Notes under the pieces: generated by a model | Seen by the model: the letters and a program-made list of their open reading frames with translations, nothing else | The model's database searches: none | What the model was told of the DNA's origin: nothing | Part shown: piece by piece, positions 1 to 10,337 of the stretch | Layout: the number at the start of each line of letters is the position of its first letter | How positions within the stretch are numbered: position 1 is the first letter of the stretch | Assembly: GCA_022578605.1 (NCBI GenBank) | Contig: MU394098.1 | Coordinates: 186,001 to 250,000 of the forward strand | Reading direction: 5' to 3' | From: Camillea tinctor | Lineage: Eukaryota; Ascomycota; Sordariomycetes; Xylariales; Xylariaceae | Length of the DNA stretch: 64,000 nucleotides | Program-made: the position numbers and the translations under genes

Positions 1-7
1 ATGTGCG

Positions 8-1988
8 ATGCCTGATCAACTGCCCCGTGGCGCCGAAGGCGCGGCGGCAGTGACCTTGACCTTCGCGGGTGTAAGTTGGATATGTTCCGCAGTCATGGTT
101 TGGCTTACCTGGACTCATAACCAGAGGCTTTCATGTAAGCTGCTTCAGTCTCGTCTCCTGAGTATTCCTCCGTTGTTAATACTAAAGTCGGAAAAGATGT
201 AGCTTTGGTAGCCTATATCACCATAATAAGCACTATTGCTTCCATCATCCAGCAAATCCACGATATTGTATTATGGCGTGATGTCATGACGGAGCAATTC
301 CAGCACAGGGTCGCAGACCCCGACAATGCTGATCTACAAATAGCAAATGGCTCAGTTGGCATGGATCTGGTGCTATTCTACATCCGTATGGGAGATGTTC
401 AACGGCGAGACATTATTATCAAGCATGCTAAGCATCTCGCCCAGAGTTTTACTGCTACAATGTCGAGGCTTTGCTCATCACGTTCTGGTGAGTCCATCTT
501 AACCTAATGCTATCGCGAGATTAGATGGCTAACTGAGAGCTTTGATTAGGGCCTCGGAACTGGTACAATCGATTTACAGTTTGAACGAACGTCCCTCTAC
601 AGCGAGAATTCTCGAAAAGTTCAATGCGACTGGCAAAGGAGTTGCTCTCGTCACCCCTATCATTTTTATCCTCATAGTCAGAGCCCCAATAATACATAAT
701 TCGGTAGAGAGATTAGTACATATAGTAGGAATTCCCTGTAAGTTTACCTCATCAGTCTTAAGACATATTTCCTATAATTTCTGATACAATACCATAGTGA
801 TCATAAGTCTTGGCTGTGGCAGCCTCCTTATGTTGACTATCTTGTTCCGATATATTCAGACTCGAAGAAAACTAGCGCCCTTTTTTCCGAGCAGCTTGCA
901 ATCAAGCAACCAAGGGAGCTCCAAGAGCAGGAATGGAATAACCTGGGGTGCTAGGGCCTTAGGGTCACACGGTGTGTATGACCGTTGGCTCATGACGCGA
1001 TTTACACTCTCGTTCATACTCCTTGGGTACGTCTTTATCTTCTCATACCCCTATGCCCAATATTGCAACCCTCCTATCTTCCGATGACCCCTCTTCTTAA
1101 TATCTTTTATGAAGTTTTCTGGGTTTATACCTCTGCATGGTCTATGCATAGTCCTTCTACTTAGAAACCAAACTCATGCTTGGTGTTTTCAGTGTTTTCC
1201 AGGCAACAAGCTTCCTCTTCCAACGCTTCTCTGCGCATAATACCGAAGTCGACATACAGTCGGCCACCCCAGATCTCAGTTCCCACCGCGCCTGTCAAAC
1301 ACTTTACCTATTTATCCCAGGAAATACGCCTGGGGTTGCTCTTTTCATTGTCTTTGGTACCACTACCACCTTCCGCCATCACATGTACAAGACTTTTGTG
1401 CCCCGCCGTTGGCAGAGACAGGAACCACAACAGGATATGGTGGTGACAGCGCCTCCTATTTCAACTACAGATATCCGAATATACACGGATGATCGCATTG
1501 TGCGGCCGAGCTTTGTTCGGTCGATGAGGCTAGCCGAGTCGTCATCTATAACGGCCGAGGCAGGCCGCGCAATTCATGAAGCATCCCCAGGTCCAACTAC
1601 AAATACAAGTTCACAAAATGAGTCCAGAATAGAGATATCACCCAGACGAACGAAGAGTTTCCCTGGGGATAGAAGATATATAATAGACACTAGAGTGCGA
1701 TCCCCAGACAGCCACATGTCAGTTCCGAATCCAGCAAAGGAGTCGGTAGATCTAGAAAGGGGTGGTCATTGGGCGGGACTACCTCCAACGACTCTCGAAG
1801 ACTTAGCCGCAGCGTCATATGCAGGATATAGAGATAGATATTTATATGGGAGCGATAGTAATAACGAGGGGAGGTATACGCTCGAACCGAGGTCATATCA
1901 CCGCAACGAGCGAGGCTGCGATCCCGCATCCATTTTGATATATGACCCGTCCACAGGACAGTGGAGAACAGGCAGTAATAGTACATGA
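8..1988 (+). CDS. Putative fungal seven-transmembrane receptor-like protein, six exons
   Basis: Exons rebuilt as 8-134, 188-385, 445-487, 550-737, 798-1026 and 1193-1988, giving 526 residues. All five introns have GT-AG ends and matching phases, and the joined protein reads smoothly across every junction (for example YIQFYCYNVEALLITFW over exons 2-4). About seven hydrophobic segments can be seen (near residues 13-35, 47-66, 98-125, 150-172, 190-212, 255-275 and 305-328). A basic segment (MYKTFVPRRWQR) and a roughly 190-residue hydrophilic, Ser/Arg-rich tail follow. That shape resembles fungal GPCR-like integral membrane proteins, but I cannot assign a named class or ligand. The ATG at position 1 is out of frame and soon stops, so I chose the one at 8. 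An upstream start outside the window cannot be excluded. Confidence 0.75.
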
Positions 1989-2454
1989 ATAAAAATAATT
2001 GGATTAATCATGCTATTAGTTCTACTTAGTTACTTCTTAACTATTAATGATATCACTCGAAAAGGGGAAATAAGGACTAGATGAAGTATCTACTAACGTA
2101 ATATTCCCAAGACGAACTTCTACAGGAGGTTTCTTTCAACTGCTAGTCACAAAAGGCGTCATATTCTCTGTATACACACCAGGATGGGTATCATATTAAT
2201 TTTTAGCTTGCCCCTGAAAGACATAAGTACATAACGCCGTCTATTTTGTTTTCTTCCTTTCCGTTTTGTCTTCCTTGCTACTCCTTCGTCGTTGAATGCA
2301 AACGCTCATGATGAGACTCCACCGTATGCAATATACAATAAGGAAAAAAGTTGAATAAACCTTAAGAGAGAAAAGAAAAGAAGAAGAAAATCAACCGCTT
2401 AAACTCCCCATCCCTATGCTCTTCTCGTCGACATCTCTTCTCTCCTTTCTTCGC
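1989..2454. other. Convergent intergenic spacer
   Basis: AT-rich 3' flanks of two convergent genes. An AATAAA-like poly(A) signal overlaps the stop codon region of the membrane protein gene (about 1988-1993). No coding potential seen. Confidence 0.6.
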
Positions 2455-2843
2455 TCAACCAGCCCAGCTTACCGGCAGGCAGTCCGCCACTGCCGCCTTC
2501 TTCTTCTGCTTCTGCTGCCCCTTATCGTTATCGTCGGGCTTAGACGCGGTAGAAGTGGAGGGGTTGCTGTCGCCGCGGCACGCTTCGCACTTGTCGACCG
2601 CGCCGCCCGGCAGGGTGGGCCCTTCGATGGGGGCGCCGGAGGGGCATTGTCCCCACTGAGTTATGTTAGTTGAAGGGGCTTTTTCAAGAGGGAGGGGGAG
2701 TAGATAGATAAATAGGTACTCACCGAGAGAGTAGGGTCCTGGCGCAGGGCAGGGCAGGGGCTGCGGTGCAGTTCTCGACGGGTCGAGAGGATGCAGTGTG
2801 CTGCGTAAGTGCAGTATTGTGCTTCGTAGACGATCACACACAT
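2455..2843 (-). CDS. Small Cys-containing hypothetical protein, two exons
   Basis: Exons complement(2724-2843) and complement(2455-2655) give 106 residues. The 68-nt intron starts GTGAGT, ends with TAACTCAG and is in phase 0. The N-terminus MCVIVYEAQYC and spaced cysteines (C2, C11, C17, C30, then C44, C63 and C66 in exon 2, the last pair as CEAC) resemble a loose group of short fungal proteins that begin MC and carry paired Cys/His. Those may bind metal, but this is a family-level impression. The C-terminal third is low-complexity and basic (KKK). No signal peptide or membrane segment. Convergent with the membrane protein gene. Function unknown. Confidence 0.65.
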
Positions 2844-4463
2844 TTTGGCTTTTTTTCCCCTTCTTCTTTAGTCTTGGCTAATTGGTTTACCGCTTTAGAA
2901 GGTTGTATGGTTGTAGGTGCGGTTGGGCAATATGTAGGTAGATGATTAAGAAGGTGCCAAGTAGGATTCTTGAAGATATCAAGTTAGGTTCTCTTTTGTC
3001 TTGGGTTTGGTAGATGTGGAAAGATTGTGGTGTAAGAGGGAAAGGACTCTAGTAGCATGGCCCTAGGGACAGCTATATATATGTTTTGATATCGAATTGA
3101 ATATTTGAAGATGATGGAATACGTAGGTAAACAGTAGAATATGGAATAACCCCTGAAGGTGAATCATCCAATAGAATATCTCAGCTCGCGCACTCGAGTT
3201 TGCTAAAGTAACCAGCGTGGCATGGGGTTAATACTATTTTATATAAATTCAATGTCCTTTTCTTTTTACATCGCTTAGAAATCAACCACCAGATCTCTGC
3301 CAGAATAGCGGTGCTCCGCTATAGACTAGACACCTTGAAGAGAGAAAACATTGGCTTCAGATCAGATCAGACAAGTCATACTCCGGATCGGATTCAGTAG
3401 CAACCCGGAATGTCACTACCAACACTCCTCCACCGATGAGTTGAAAGTCGGCGATGGTTATTGGCTCCCCTCTCATTCTATGCGGCTGAAACACCTGGAT
3501 CAGTCGTGTCCTCGGTGTCCTGATTTGCTCCGCGGCTCTATGGATCGGAGTAAGGCACGCAACCTTGGTATTCACTAGCCTTGTAATATATATCATGACA
3601 AAGTGGCCTAGCCTTATTGACAAATCTACCTACCTAATTATTTACTTGCCTATTCACCTCTTTGCCTACCTAAACATTGGTATCTACCTAGTTAATGTAC
3701 ACATTCTCTCGGTTCTGTCTACGAGTTCTACATGTCCGTCTTAGGTAGTAAGGTATGGGAACCTTAATGGCATACAGAAAGAATAAAACAAGCGTTTGAC
3801 GGACTTATTCATAGACAACTGACTCTTTTTTCCCCCAAAAGGGGAATTTGGAGATAGGGAAGGACATAGAATAGGAAAGGAGTTAATATACTGAGCTATA
3901 TTTGTACTGTCATCTTCCATTCTCATGGTCGACCATAAACCAATTTTACATTAACACCATTCCTTACTTATGAGATATATTAACCACAATTGTAGATCTC
4001 ACGGGGAAGCATTAGTTCAATGCTTCTCTAGCACTAAAGTGCGTATCAACACCAAGTGGAAGAGGGAAGCATACTATCACATGTTTAAACAACCAAGCCA
4101 AGTAGGTAAGATAATCATCTCTATGTTCCGCTCAATTTTCATGTCTATACATAGGTAGGTTAGGTTACTTATTTTTTGGGTAACCTAGATATGTAACATT
4201 TCCGTAAACCCTCTTCATCTCCATCATTCTACTCCTTCGTAATAGGCAATAAGTAGGTAAGTATGTAAGGAGCCAATCCACAATTTATCTTTCTTTACCA
4301 GCCAGAGACGCCAAGCGTAAAAAGAAGGAAACCCCTAAGAAGAAGAAAGAAAAAAGAAGCTAAATTATATCCCTTACCATCCCGTCCATCTGTACAATTG
4401 GAAAACACACATAACAAGCCATTATGGACATATCCCATCCCTTTCCCCCCATTCCATTCTCTC
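2844..4463. other. Intergenic region between the small Cys gene and MSH2
   Basis: About 1.6 kb of AT-rich DNA holding the 5' flank of the small Cys gene and the 3' flank of MSH2. It has scattered CTACCTA/TAGGTAG words (for example near 3626-3690 and 4150-4165). The open frames here are short, lack family resemblance and do not splice into anything recognisable. Confidence 0.55.
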
Positions 4464-7322
4464 TCATAGTGCCTTAACTGCCGCAAAGAAAGGATTAGCC
4501 AGCAACTTCTCATCCTTCTGGACCAGCTCCCTCATCTTGCCCACCATCTCCTCCTTGCTCATCTGGCCGCCCTTGACCTCATCCCTCCATTTGACCAGCA
4601 CATCCTTCAGCCTGGCGCTGCCCTCCTCGACGTCCTCTTTGCGGTAGCTCAGGGTGCCGTTTTCGTGCTTGCTCGTGAAGTCCTCGAGCTCGTCGGCCTT
4701 GCGCTTCGCCATGCGCACGACCTTGTCCGGGAAGCGCACCAGCTCAGCGACGTGTATGCCGAAGGACTGGTCGCAGATGCCCGGCTCGACCTTGTACAAC
4801 AGCGTGACCTCGCGCTTGTCCACGCCTTCGCTGCCGCTAGATATGTGCGCTGTGACGTGCAAATTGCGCACTTGGGGATACTGGTCCGCCAGTGCGGTAA
4901 GCTCGTGGAAGTGCGTGGCGAAGGTGGCGAAGCATCCGATCTCCTTGACGATGTGCTCGGATATGGCCCAGGCGAGGCCGAAGCCGTCGTACGTCGAGGT
5001 GCCGCGGCCTAGCTCGTCGATGATGATGAGCGACTCGGCCGTGGCCGACTTGAGGATGTTGGCGGTCTCGAGCATCTCGGCCATAAAGGTGGAGACGCCC
5101 TTGAGCTGGGAATCGCTCGCGCCCACGCGCGCGAGGATCGAGTCGAAGATGGTGAGCTCGGCCTCGGAACAGGGCACGAAGCATCCGATCTGCGCCATCA
5201 GTGCGATGACACCCATCTGCCGGATGTAGGTAGACTTTCCACCCATGTTGGGTCCTGTGATGATCAGGAAGGAGGATTCGCCGCGCTTCAGCTCGACGTC
5301 GTTGGTGATGAACTGGACATCGTCTTGCATTTCCAGGCACGGGTGGCGAGCCTCCTTGAGGATCGTCGACCCTTGGCCTCGGGGATGAATGGTAGGCCGG
5401 ACGTAGGAGGTAGGCGCGTGGACCGAGCAGTGAGCGAAAGACACGATGACATCGAGATGCGCCAAGACGCCAGCGAGCTGTTCCAGTACTGGACAGTAAG
5501 AGGCGGCCACGCCTACGACTTCGTGAACCAAGCTGCTCTGGGTCCGGTTGTAAGTCTGAGATAGCTGGTCGAATTCTCTGCGATAGGCTTGCAGTTTCTT
5601 GGTAGTAAAGTAGACACCGTTCTTCTGGGTTGAGCACTCCTGGTATTTGGAACTACCACGTATACAACCCGCCTCGGTCCGGGTTAATCTCATACACCAC
5701 CCGTGTACTTTGTGGTTTTCTAAGAATATCTTCTTGTTCTCCTCCTGACTTAGATCATCAGCGGCATCGTGGAACTCCCGGTCCATATCGGATCTAAGCT
5801 TATCTAACTTTCTCCGGACAATACGCAGACCATCATCGAATTCGGGTTTGATGATGAACTCATGGTTGTCGAGCGCATCGAGATCAACCGTAGTCTCAAC
5901 CATGTCGGCAAGTTTCCCGAGACTATCGGAAAGCTCGCGAAGCTTGTTGGTATAGGCTTCATCGAGGGGGTCTTTGTACTTCTCATCCATTACACCTTCT
6001 AGCGTGCCTAGGAATCCAGGCAGGCGGATGACCACCTGATATGCTCTGACGACATCTTCTAAGTTGGCTTTGTTTCTCTGAAACCGCTTTGCTAGGCGGT
6101 ATAGATCTGGTACGGATTTGAGGTGCTCTTCTTGCATAGTCTGGCGTAGTTCCGTGTCGTTCACGAACGCTTCCACCAGCTGTTGTCGCTTCTCAATCTC
6201 ATCCTTGCTCATCAGGGGCTGCTTGAGCCACTGTGATAGGAGGCGGCTACCGACCGTTGTACGGCAGTGGTTCAGTAGACCGTACAGGCTCATGGTCTTG
6301 GCACCATCCCTTGCGCCAGGCATCAGGTTCAAAGCCTTCAGAGCGGCGGCATCCAGCTTCATGAAGTGGGACAGATCGTGCTGGTAGAGTTGGTACTGTC
6401 CGAAGTTGGAGGGGTCCTGTAAGACACCGAGGTACTTGATCAGAGCTGCGGCAGAGCCCATGGCCAGCTTGAGGTCGGTCTGGGGGAGTAAGGCGGCAGA
6501 TCGCTCGTCCTTGAGCAAGCGTGCGAGGTCCTGCTCGATGTCCTTGGTTCCGAAATCACCAGCAGGCCTCTCGGACATGGCAACACCGCAATTGTCAACA
6601 ATCTGGCGTATCTTGGCCAATTCGGGGTCCTTGTCCTTCTCGGCCTTGTCGATCTGCAGGAGACACTCCTTGATGCCCAGCTGGATCAGCAAGGCTTCGA
6701 AATTAGAGTATAGGTCGTTGTCCAAGAACTCGCTGACACCGAGCTCGCGAACACTAGCATCAGCGAAGCAGACTCCGACACTCCTCGCCTCGTTGGCCTT
6801 GGCTGAGATCTTGACAGCCAGAATCATAGGGGCGGAATCGACCTGACCCCCGAGGTCTTCCTCGACATCCTGCAGGTTTCCAGGAGAAGCTTGCTTCACG
6901 ACCTTCCAGTTCATGCGGGATCCGCTGCTGGCGTATATCTCGATGCGTTTACCAAGCTTGAATAGAGCTTCGCGCAGGAATTGTCGGAAGACGGTGACGG
7001 TCATGGTAACAGATGCCAGACCGCTCGCATCGTTTCTGCCGAGTTGGCGCACGACGGAGGTGGTCTTGTAGACGGTTCGAGCTATGAAGTTGGCATCTTC
7101 GCCGTGGGCGGTGTACCAGTCGCCACGGTCGAATATCCTTATGGTTTCTTCGCCGACGTTGGGTAGGGATTTGAAGTATCGGATGAAGCCATGTTCGTCG
7201 TCGACCTGGGGTTATGCATTGGTGGTTAGCTTGTTGTCCTGTTATTATTCTTGTGGTTTGCTTGATTTGGCTTGACAAGAAAATGTATTACACGATACCT
7301 TCAACTCGGGTCTCGAAGACAT
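4464..7322 (-). CDS. msh2: DNA mismatch repair ATPase MSH2
   Basis: Exons complement(7299-7322) and complement(4464-7205) give 921 residues, about the normal MSH2 length. The first coding exon is only 24 nt (MSSRPELK) before a 93-nt intron, so a long-frame search starting at the Met near 7052 would lose about 60 N-terminal residues, including the mismatch-recognition start. The order is MutS domain I, connector, lever and clamp, then the ABC-type ATPase with Walker A GPNMGGKST at about 659-667 and the Walker B/signature segment DELGRGTSTYDGF from about 738, followed by the FATHFHEL segment. MSH2 pairs with MSH3 or MSH6 in the nucleus to recognise mismatches and small loops. It diverges from TRM10 across a 485-bp promoter region with ACGCG motifs. 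No broken residues seen. Confidence 0.97.
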
Positions 7323-7807
7323 GCTGGGCTAGGTAGCGAGATATTCCTCTTGGTCTTTTTTTTTCTTTTTTGTCTCTCTTATCTTTCTCGTCTCTCTTTT
7401 CTATTTTTCTTTTGTTCTTCCTTCTTAAACCTCTCCCAGGTCTCACCACATTATTCACAAAAAAGAAAAGTGGAATTATATAAGTAGAGGGATGGGTTTA
7501 GAAGGAAAGAAAACGCGTGGTGGAAAATCAATTAAAGCTGCAGGACGCGACGAGAACGCGCTAAAGAAAGCTAAAGAACATTTTAAGTTATCGTAGCGCT
7601 ATGACCTAACCTACTTAGTTGAAGGTTGATCGGGTTAATCTATCTTATCCTTTGATAAAACAGCTTATCGGATCCCCCGACACCCAGAACCCCCACTGAA
7701 ATTTCATCATTACGGAACTAAGACTTACACCTTCACAACTTACACCCTCACAACTCACTACCATCACAGCCATACTTAGGTATACCACCTTCTAGTTCAA
7801 AAGAATC
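7323..7807. promoter_or_regulatory. Divergent promoter region of MSH2 and TRM10
   Basis: A 485-bp bidirectional upstream region. It contains a pyrimidine-rich stretch (about 7345-7430) next to MSH2 and a cluster of ACGCG motifs (7513-7560). No ORF of note. Confidence 0.6.
7513..7560. promoter_or_regulatory. ACGCG cluster resembling MBF (MCB) sites
   Basis: ACGCGT at 7513-7518, ACGCGACG at 7544-7551 and ACGCGC at 7556-7561. ACGCGT is the MluI cell-cycle box bound by fungal MBF (Mbp1/Swi6 type) at S-phase genes, and MSH2 is such a gene in yeast. The cluster lies about 190-240 nt upstream of the MSH2 ATG. Binding here is inferred. Confidence 0.45.
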
Positions 7808-9319
7808 ATGGAGGTGTCAGATACCCCAGCCAAAGAGTCTGTTACCGACCCATCGTCCAAAGTACAAGCAACAAAAGTAGGAGTAGAAGTAGAAAAAGAG
7901 CAACAACGCATCGAGGAACACATAACCGAGCGTGGTATAAAACGACCAGCCCAAGATGATGCCGAGGAGGACGATGACGATGACGAGAACGACAACGACA
8001 ACGACGACAATCACGACAATGGAAATAACGAGGCCAATGGTCAAGAAAATATAGATACAGAGAGCGGAGAAACACCAAAGCTATCCAAGAACCAATTGCG
8101 AAAACTAAAACGTCGGAAGCTATGGGAAGAGAAGAGGATCGAGAAGCGTATCTCGCGCAAGGAGAAGCGCCACGAGAAACAAGAACGAAAGCGCGCTGAA
8201 AAGGAAAAAGAATTAGCTGCTGCATCCGCCGAAGGGAGAGAACCGAACATTGCCAACCCTCCTAAGCCCAAACCCAAGACTAGCACCAAAGTCCCCGTCG
8301 CCGTCATCATCGACTGCCAGTTCGAGGAATACATGATGGAGAAAGAATGGGTATCGCTGTCAAACCAGGTCACCCGATGCTACTCCGACAACAAAAACGC
8401 CCCCTATGCTGTACACATGTCTATCAGCTCCTACGGCGGTCATATGAAGAACCGATACGAAACGGTGCTGCAGAATCAACACAAGAAGTGGAAAGACGTG
8501 CACTTCGTCGATGGCGACTTCATGGAAGCCGCCCGGTACGCTAAAGAGCTCATGAGCAGCCCGTCTGGAGGCAGGCTGGTTGATATCCTCCAGCCCACCT
8601 CCGAGGACCGACCCGACAGTCTCACCTTGCTGCAGCCCACATCCAAAAAGGCCAAGAAGACGCTGCCAGAACCTGAGCCCGAAGCTGAAGACGTGGATAA
8701 ATCCATCGTCTACCTAACCGCCGACTCGCCCTACACCCTCGAGCGTCTCGAGCCCAATACCTGCTACGTTATTGGCGGCATCATCGACAAGAACCGCGAA
8801 AAGGGGTTATGCTACCACGTCGCGCGCGAGCGCAACGTGCGCACCGCCAAGCTGCCCATCGGCGAGTTCATGGAGATGCAGAGCCGCCACATCCTCGCCA
8901 CCAACCATGTCATGGAGATCATGCTCAAGTGGCTCGAGCTCGGCGACTGGGGTGCCGCCTTCATGAAGGTCATCCCCCAGCGCAAGGGAGGGAAGCTCAA
9001 AGATGAAGGGGAGAACAGTCATAACACCCCTGGCGGCGACGGTGATGCGCCGGAAGACGACGTGGAAGACGGTGGGGCCAAGTTGGAACCTGATGCCCAA
9101 GCCGATGGAACCGGCTCTGCAGTGGTTGTTCCAGATGCGCAGATGCAGGCGCAGCCAGAACAGAAAGGAGATGAAATAGCTACTACCACGGAAGTAGAAG
9201 TGGAAGGAGACAACTCTGAAGAGGGCCTACAGAAGAACGCGCTCGACCAACAGAGGTGGTCAGCCCCACCGGTCGAGGCGGAAAAGGTAGAAACTCCTTG
9301 CAACGATGGTATCAGCTAA
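7808..9319 (+). CDS. trm10: tRNA (guanine-9-N1)-methyltransferase TRM10
   Basis: Single exon, 503 residues. A Lys/Glu-rich, charged N-terminal region of about 160 residues is followed by the SPOUT methyltransferase domain: IDCQFEEYM (D169), the CYVIGGIIDKNREKG loop with D327, and the closing segments LPIGEFMEM and TNHVMEIMLKWLE. The aspartate in the GGIIDKNR loop is the conserved acid proposed to matter for m1G9 formation. The enzyme methylates N1 of G9 in tRNA using S-adenosylmethionine, in the nucleus or cytoplasm. The acidic, low-complexity C-terminal extension (from about residue 400) is longer than in yeast. Between the EEYM and GGIID segments is an insertion rich in Pro/Glu (about 255-295). 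Start at the first ATG of the frame, just after a pyrimidine/A-rich leader. Confidence 0.95.
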   Translation: MEVSDTPAKESVTDPSSKVQATKVGVEVEKEQQRIEEHITERGIKRPAQDDAEEDDDDDENDNDNDDNHDNGNNEANGQENIDTESGETPKLSKNQLRKLKRRKLWEEKRIEKRISRKEKRHEKQERKRAEKEKELAAASAEGREPNIANPPKPKPKTSTKVPVAVIIDCQFEEYMMEKEWVSLSNQVTRCYSDNKNAPYAVHMSISSYGGHMKNRYETVLQNQHKKWKDVHFVDGDFMEAARYAKELMSSPSGGRLVDILQPTSEDRPDSLTLLQPTSKKAKKTLPEPEPEAEDVDKSIVYLTADSPYTLERLEPNTCYVIGGIIDKNREKGLCYHVARERNVRTAKLPIGEFMEMQSRHILATNHVMEIMLKWLELGDWGAAFMKVIPQRKGGKLKDEGENSHNTPGGDGDAPEDDVEDGGAKLEPDAQADGTGSAVVVPDAQMQAQPEQKGDEIATTTEVEVEGDNSEEGLQKNALDQQRWSAPPVEAEKVETPCNDGIS

Positions 9320-9891
9320 CCACCTACACGCAGTATAGATACCTAGTCTGTTGGTTCGTTACCAAATTCCCCTTTGCATAACCTACTAGGAATCAGGTTC
9401 GGGTCCAAAAGGGGGGATTCCGGAAGCTAATCAAGACCGTAACTTGCGCGATTACGTTTATAATATATATATATGGGCATTACAGTGAAAGCGTATATGG
9501 AATAAACAGCGAGTTATATAACCTATGTAGTTCATAAAAAGGGAGGATGGAAGCGTAGTATGCCTATATACCTTCTAAGACGAGTGCTGTCTGACATGTA
9601 ATCAACTATACGTTATATCACTTCTTTAACTGAGACTTCACTTGCGACACAGTATAGAGTATAAGTATATTCAAACATCTTTCCCTAACATACCACATAG
9701 TCTAATTCCCTACTATCTGCACATATACATCAGGGGTAGCACATATAACTAGCCTACTTACCGCATGGGCCTATAGGTAAGTAAGTAGGTAGAATATCTA
9801 TACTATATTACACTTTAAATACCAACCATACTTTTATCAACTAGACGGCTGTCTCAAGTGTAATGTAATGGCTATCCTATAGCTCAAGAAA

Positions 9892-9909
9892 GGGGGGGGG
9901 GGGGGGGGG
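9892..9909 (+). repeat. Poly(G) run of 18
   Basis: Eighteen consecutive G in otherwise AT-rich DNA. The true length is uncertain because such runs are hard to sequence. Confidence 0.85.
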
Positions 9910-10084
9910 TTAAAGTACCTACCTGTCATACAACACTTAGGTTATCCTAGTTACTATCTTCCCCTTGGTTAAGCACGAAATAGCAAATGTCCAACTTATC
10001 CTTTACAGAATTAGTGTTCTGTAAAAATCGCAATGTCGTCACTAAACTTCGTTTCACCTTCAAGAACAAGTGGGAGGGGTACAA

Positions 10085-10109
10085 AGAGAGAGAGAGAGAG
10101 AGAGAGAGT
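10085..10109 (+). repeat. (AG)n microsatellite
   Basis: About 12 tandem AG dinucleotides between unique flanks. Confidence 0.9.
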
Positions 10110-10337
10110 ACGAGCAATTATTTTACTGGTATTTTATTCATTTCTTTTCCTTTTCCCATTGTATCCTTTTCAAACCTAATCGAGGATAAGGTACCTAATT
10201 CATACCTAATAATCGCTATTTCTGAACAGACCCGAACCTGAACCTGGACCTAATCTTAGTCCTGTTCTATCCCCCCCCCTTTCCTGTTCTGTCCTGTCCT
10301 AATCATGGTATATTCCCCCCTTTCCCCTTTCCGCACC

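Larger units (their letters stand above)
9320..10337. other. Convergent spacer between TRM10 and GCD6 with simple repeats
   Basis: AT-rich 3' flanks. It contains an uninterrupted run of 18 G at 9892-9909, an (AG)n microsatellite at 10085-10109 and C-rich tracts near 10270-10285. No gene recognised. Confidence 0.6.

Noticed and set aside
3351..3623. Short frames on both strands between the small Cys gene and MSH2
   Set aside because: No family, no splice partners, and the plus-strand frame lacks a convincing ATG context.
4654..5637. Several long open frames opposite or overlapping MSH2
   Set aside because: They are shadows of the high-GC MSH2 coding sequence, with no family resemblance and atypical composition.
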